Below are positions 6,565 to 7,952 of a DNA stretch of 7,952 nt, in pieces. Below the pieces are notes generated by a model. That model did not search any database. It was not told where the DNA came from and worked only from the letters and a program-made list of their open reading frames with translations. The stretch's first letter is position 1. Every line of letters begins with the position of its first letter. Source of the stretch: an uncultured Bacillota bacterium (GTDB lineage Bacteria; Bacillota_I; Bacilli_A; RF39; UBA660); contig CAMUZJ010000049.1 of assembly GCA_947165195.1 (NCBI GenBank), positions 1 through 7,952 on the forward strand, in the 5' to 3' direction. The position numbers were made by a program, and so were the translations under genes.

Positions 6565-7413
6565 ATGAAAAAATTTAAAAAAATATATATAGAAATTACT
6601 AATATATGTAATCTAAATTGTAGTTTTTGTTCTCCTGTAACTAGAAAAAAAGAGCTTATAGATCTAGAGAGTATAGAACATATCTTTCAAGAAATAAAAG
6701 ATTATACAGACTACATTTACTTACATGTAAAAGGAGAACCTCTTCTTCATTCACAAATAGATAAAATCCTAGATTTGGCTAATCAAAATCATTTAAAAGT
6801 AAATCTAACAACCAATGGTACTTTACTGCTAGACAAAATAGAAATATTAAAAGATAAAGATAATTTACATAAAATTAACATTTCACTACACTGTGAAAAT
6901 AATAAAGATAACTATTTAGAAAATATCTTTACTGCTAGAGATAACTATTTAAAAAATAAAACAGTTATTTATAGATTGTGGACCCTTAAAAATCACAGAT
7001 TTGATAAAAAATCAGAAGAAATAGTAAGAAAAATAGCAACTCATTATAAACTTTCCACAGATGTTGTGGATAAAATATATAAAGAAAAAAATATAAAAAT
7101 AGGGACTAATCTTTATATTGATAAAGATAATGAATTTATATGGCCAAATACTTTCAGTAATATGGAAACAGATGGGTATTGTTATGCCTTGAAAACACAA
7201 ATAGCTATTTTAGTAGATGGAACTGTTGTACCATGTTGCCTAGATAGTGATGGAAAAGTACCCCTAGGAAATATTTATCAAGAATCATTTCAAGATATAA
7301 TAAATGGAAAAGAATTTCAAAATCTAAAGAAGTCTTTTACAGATAGAAAGCCATGTACAGAATTATGTAGAAAATGTAGCTTTAAAAATAGATTTCAACA
7401 AAAAGTACTCTAG
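6565..7413 (+). CDS. Radical SAM/SPASM-domain protein of unknown substrate
   Basis: Radical SAM enzymes use a 4Fe-4S cluster to cleave S-adenosylmethionine and start radical chemistry. The 282-residue product has the canonical CxxxCxxC at Cys15, Cys19 and Cys22 (CNLNCSFC). A variant GGEP motif reads VKGEPLLH (55-62), and a TTNGTLL segment lies at 82-88. The C-terminal region carries the SPASM pattern for auxiliary clusters: Cys206, Cys224-Cys225 (VVPCC) and Cys264, Cys268, Cys271 (CTELCRKC). The segment LGNIYQESFQDI (234-245) is typical of the same domain. SPASM proteins often modify peptides or act in sactipeptide, mycofactocin or anaerobic sulfatase maturation, but no small precursor peptide or sulfatase is in this window. 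The segment at 133-200 is Lys-rich and less conserved. The stop codon lies within the terminator hairpin. The family call is secure; the substrate is not recognisable. Confidence 0.9.
   Translation: MKKFKKIYIEITNICNLNCSFCSPVTRKKELIDLESIEHIFQEIKDYTDYIYLHVKGEPLLHSQIDKILDLANQNHLKVNLTTNGTLLLDKIEILKDKDNLHKINISLHCENNKDNYLENIFTARDNYLKNKTVIYRLWTLKNHRFDKKSEEIVRKIATHYKLSTDVVDKIYKEKNIKIGTNLYIDKDNEFIWPNTFSNMETDGYCYALKTQIAILVDGTVVPCCLDSDGKVPLGNIYQESFQDIINGKEFQNLKKSFTDRKPCTELCRKCSFKNRFQQKVL
7065..7073 (-). promoter_or_regulatory. DnaA-box-like 9-mer within the radical SAM gene
   Basis: TGTGGATAA on the + strand is the exact complement of the DnaA-box consensus. Together with TCCACA at 7054-7059 it forms an imperfect inverted repeat with a 5-base loop, much like the hairpin at 1500-1520. 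It is fully explained as coding sequence, so function is speculative. Confidence 0.15.
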
Positions 7414-7435
7414 TTTATAAAACTATGGTACTTTT
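7401..7435 (+). terminator. Strong terminator at the end of the five-gene unit
   Basis: A long hairpin pairs AAAAGTAC (7401-7408) with GTACTTTT (7428-7435), and, inside it, TAGTTT (7411-7416) with AAACTA (7420-7425) around a 3-base loop. The two helices are separated by a two-base internal step (one T-G wobble, one mismatch). The A-run on the left and T-run on the right could allow termination from both directions. The left arm covers the last codons and the stop codon of the radical SAM gene. Confidence 0.78.
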
Positions 7436-7510
7436 CTTATACATAAAAATACCAATTGTACTTTACAGTATCCTCTTTAAAAAAATCTATATATTCAAGA
7501 ATAATTATAG

Positions 7511-7516
7511 TATAAT
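7511..7516 (+). promoter_or_regulatory. Putative -10 box for the zinc-ribbon gene
   Basis: A perfect TATAAT sits 26 bases before the ATG at 7543, in the 129-base gap after the terminator. No good -35 element is found 16-18 bases upstream, and there is no TGn extension, so this is a weak call in AT-rich DNA. A start of transcription near 7523 would leave a leader of about 20 bases containing AGAGGTG (7528-7534), which is 8 bases before the ATG. The rest of the gap holds nothing else recognisable. Confidence 0.4.
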
Positions 7517-7542
7517 TTTTTTAGATTAGAGGTGTTAAAAAT

Positions 7543-7952
7543 ATGATTTGTCCAAATTGTGGAACAGATAACGATCAAAGAATGAATTTTTGTAGACGAT
7601 GTGGTACTCCGTTAAATAATAGAAATAATAATATAGATTTTGGAAGAAATCCTAATAACAGAAATTCTAATAATATAGATCTTAATAGTATGTATTCGAC
7701 TGGTGAAATGAATTCGAATAATAGATATGAAAATTCTGATAGATATTTTGATGATAGAATGAGAAATTCAAATAATAATACCTTTTTTAATAATGAGTAT
7801 TCAAATAATGATATTTCATTTGACAATATGAGTTCTAATAACATGTCCTCTAATAATTTCTTTCCCAACAATATGAATGATAATTCTTATCCTATTAATA
7901 ATAGATTTGATGATACATATATAAATAATAATATGCAGTACAACATGCAGTA
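7543..7952 (+). CDS. Zinc-ribbon protein with Asn-rich region (3' truncated)
   Basis: The frame is open from the ATG to the window edge (136 codons), so the C-terminus is missing. Residues 1-23 form a compact zinc ribbon with Cys3, Cys6, Cys17 and Cys20 (CPNC, then CRRC ten residues later), the type found at the start of many Firmicute proteins. From residue 25 onward the visible chain is low-complexity: I count 39 Asn in 112 residues, with Ser, Asp, Met, Tyr and Phe between NN and NNN pairs. No hydrophobic segment has appeared by the edge. In related architectures a transmembrane or membrane-associated domain often follows such a linker, but that cannot be seen here. AGAGGTG (7528-7534), 8 bases upstream, and the immediate zinc ribbon support this start. 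Function unknown. Confidence 0.8.
   Translation, partial: MICPNCGTDNDQRMNFCRRCGTPLNNRNNNIDFGRNPNNRNSNNIDLNSMYSTGEMNSNNRYENSDRYFDDRMRNSNNNTFFNNEYSNNDISFDNMSSNNMSSNNFFPNNMNDNSYPINNRFDDTYINNNMQYNMQ
7615..7952 (+). repeat. Asn-rich low-complexity coding tract
   Basis: The DNA is dominated by AAT codons in pairs and triplets, mixed with AGA, TCT/TCA, GAT, TAT and ATG. The encoded pattern recurs loosely as NN plus three to six other residues, with a local near-duplication MSSNN-MSSNN at about residues 96-105. It continues past the window edge. The bias goes beyond general AT-richness, since lysine, the usual beneficiary of low GC, is absent from this stretch. Confidence 0.75.

Larger units (their letters stand above)
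2564..7435 (+). other. Probable five-gene transcription unit (kinase-like, uvrB, PH, YfiH-like, radical SAM)
   Basis: Five genes on one strand lie between one recognisable promoter and one strong terminator, with gaps of 24, 12, 3 and 0 bases. Each start has its own ribosome binding site, and the last three of those sites overlap the end of the preceding gene, which favours coupled translation. Internal promoters cannot be excluded. Seen: spacing, promoter and terminator. Inferred: co-transcription. Confidence 0.65.

Noticed and set aside
6565..7442. RiPP cluster with the radical SAM/SPASM enzyme as peptide maturase
   Set aside because: No short precursor-like open frame, transporter or protease lies beside it, and the upstream partner is a 239-residue YfiH-type protein.
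7575..7871. Minus-strand 98-codon open frame rich in Leu/Ser/Phe
   Set aside because: It is the reverse reading of the AAT-rich linker of the zinc-ribbon gene. The hydrophobic composition is an artefact of that codon bias.
1..7952. Mycoplasma-type genetic code (TGA read as Trp)
   Set aside because: Trp codons in the genes are TGG and no in-frame TGA is needed. Absence of TGA stops among eight genes is compatible with plain AT bias.

Overview
The window is AT-rich, tightly packed DNA with every supported gene on the + strand. AGA dominates among arginine codons, ribosome binding sites are strong GGAGG-type, sigma-A-like promoters sit in the gaps, and all complete genes stop with TAA or TAG. 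This points to a low-GC Firmicute, most likely an uncultured gut lineage of Bacilli or Clostridia close to the walled relatives of Mollicutes. Tryptophan is read as TGG throughout, so nothing in the sequence calls for a non-standard genetic code. No RNA genes, insertion sequences, CRISPR arrays or phage genes were found, and no gap exceeds 300 bases.

Layout. The left edge holds the 3' end of an exonuclease III gene (exoA/xth type). A consensus sigma-A promoter (TTGACA-17-TATAAT) follows and drives a membrane-anchored L,D-transpeptidase with a Pro-Thr repeat stalk and an SH3b domain. A hairpin terminator separates it from a stand-alone ATP-grasp ligase that resembles the ligase half of cyanophycin synthetases. 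After a second terminator, an extended -10 promoter starts what looks like one transcription unit of five genes (about 2564 to 7435): a divergent kinase-fold protein, uvrB, a bacterial PH-domain protein (bPH_1 type), a YfiH/YlmD 'laccase-domain' homologue that appears to have lost its metal ligands, and a radical SAM/SPASM protein. Gaps inside this unit are 24, 12, 3 and 0 bases. It ends in a long hairpin that overlaps the last stop codon. At the right edge starts a truncated protein with an N-terminal zinc ribbon and an extremely Asn-rich region.

How the genes relate. Two genes belong to DNA repair (exoA: base excision/AP sites; uvrB: nucleotide excision). The L,D-transpeptidase acts on the cell wall. 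The most unusual block is the uvrB operon, where a housekeeping repair gene is co-transcribed with an atypical kinase, a PH-domain protein, a degenerate YfiH paralogue and a radical SAM enzyme translated immediately after it. No function for that set can be read from sequence alone. The observations most worth following are the degenerate YfiH protein next to the radical SAM gene and the altered catalytic loop of the kinase.
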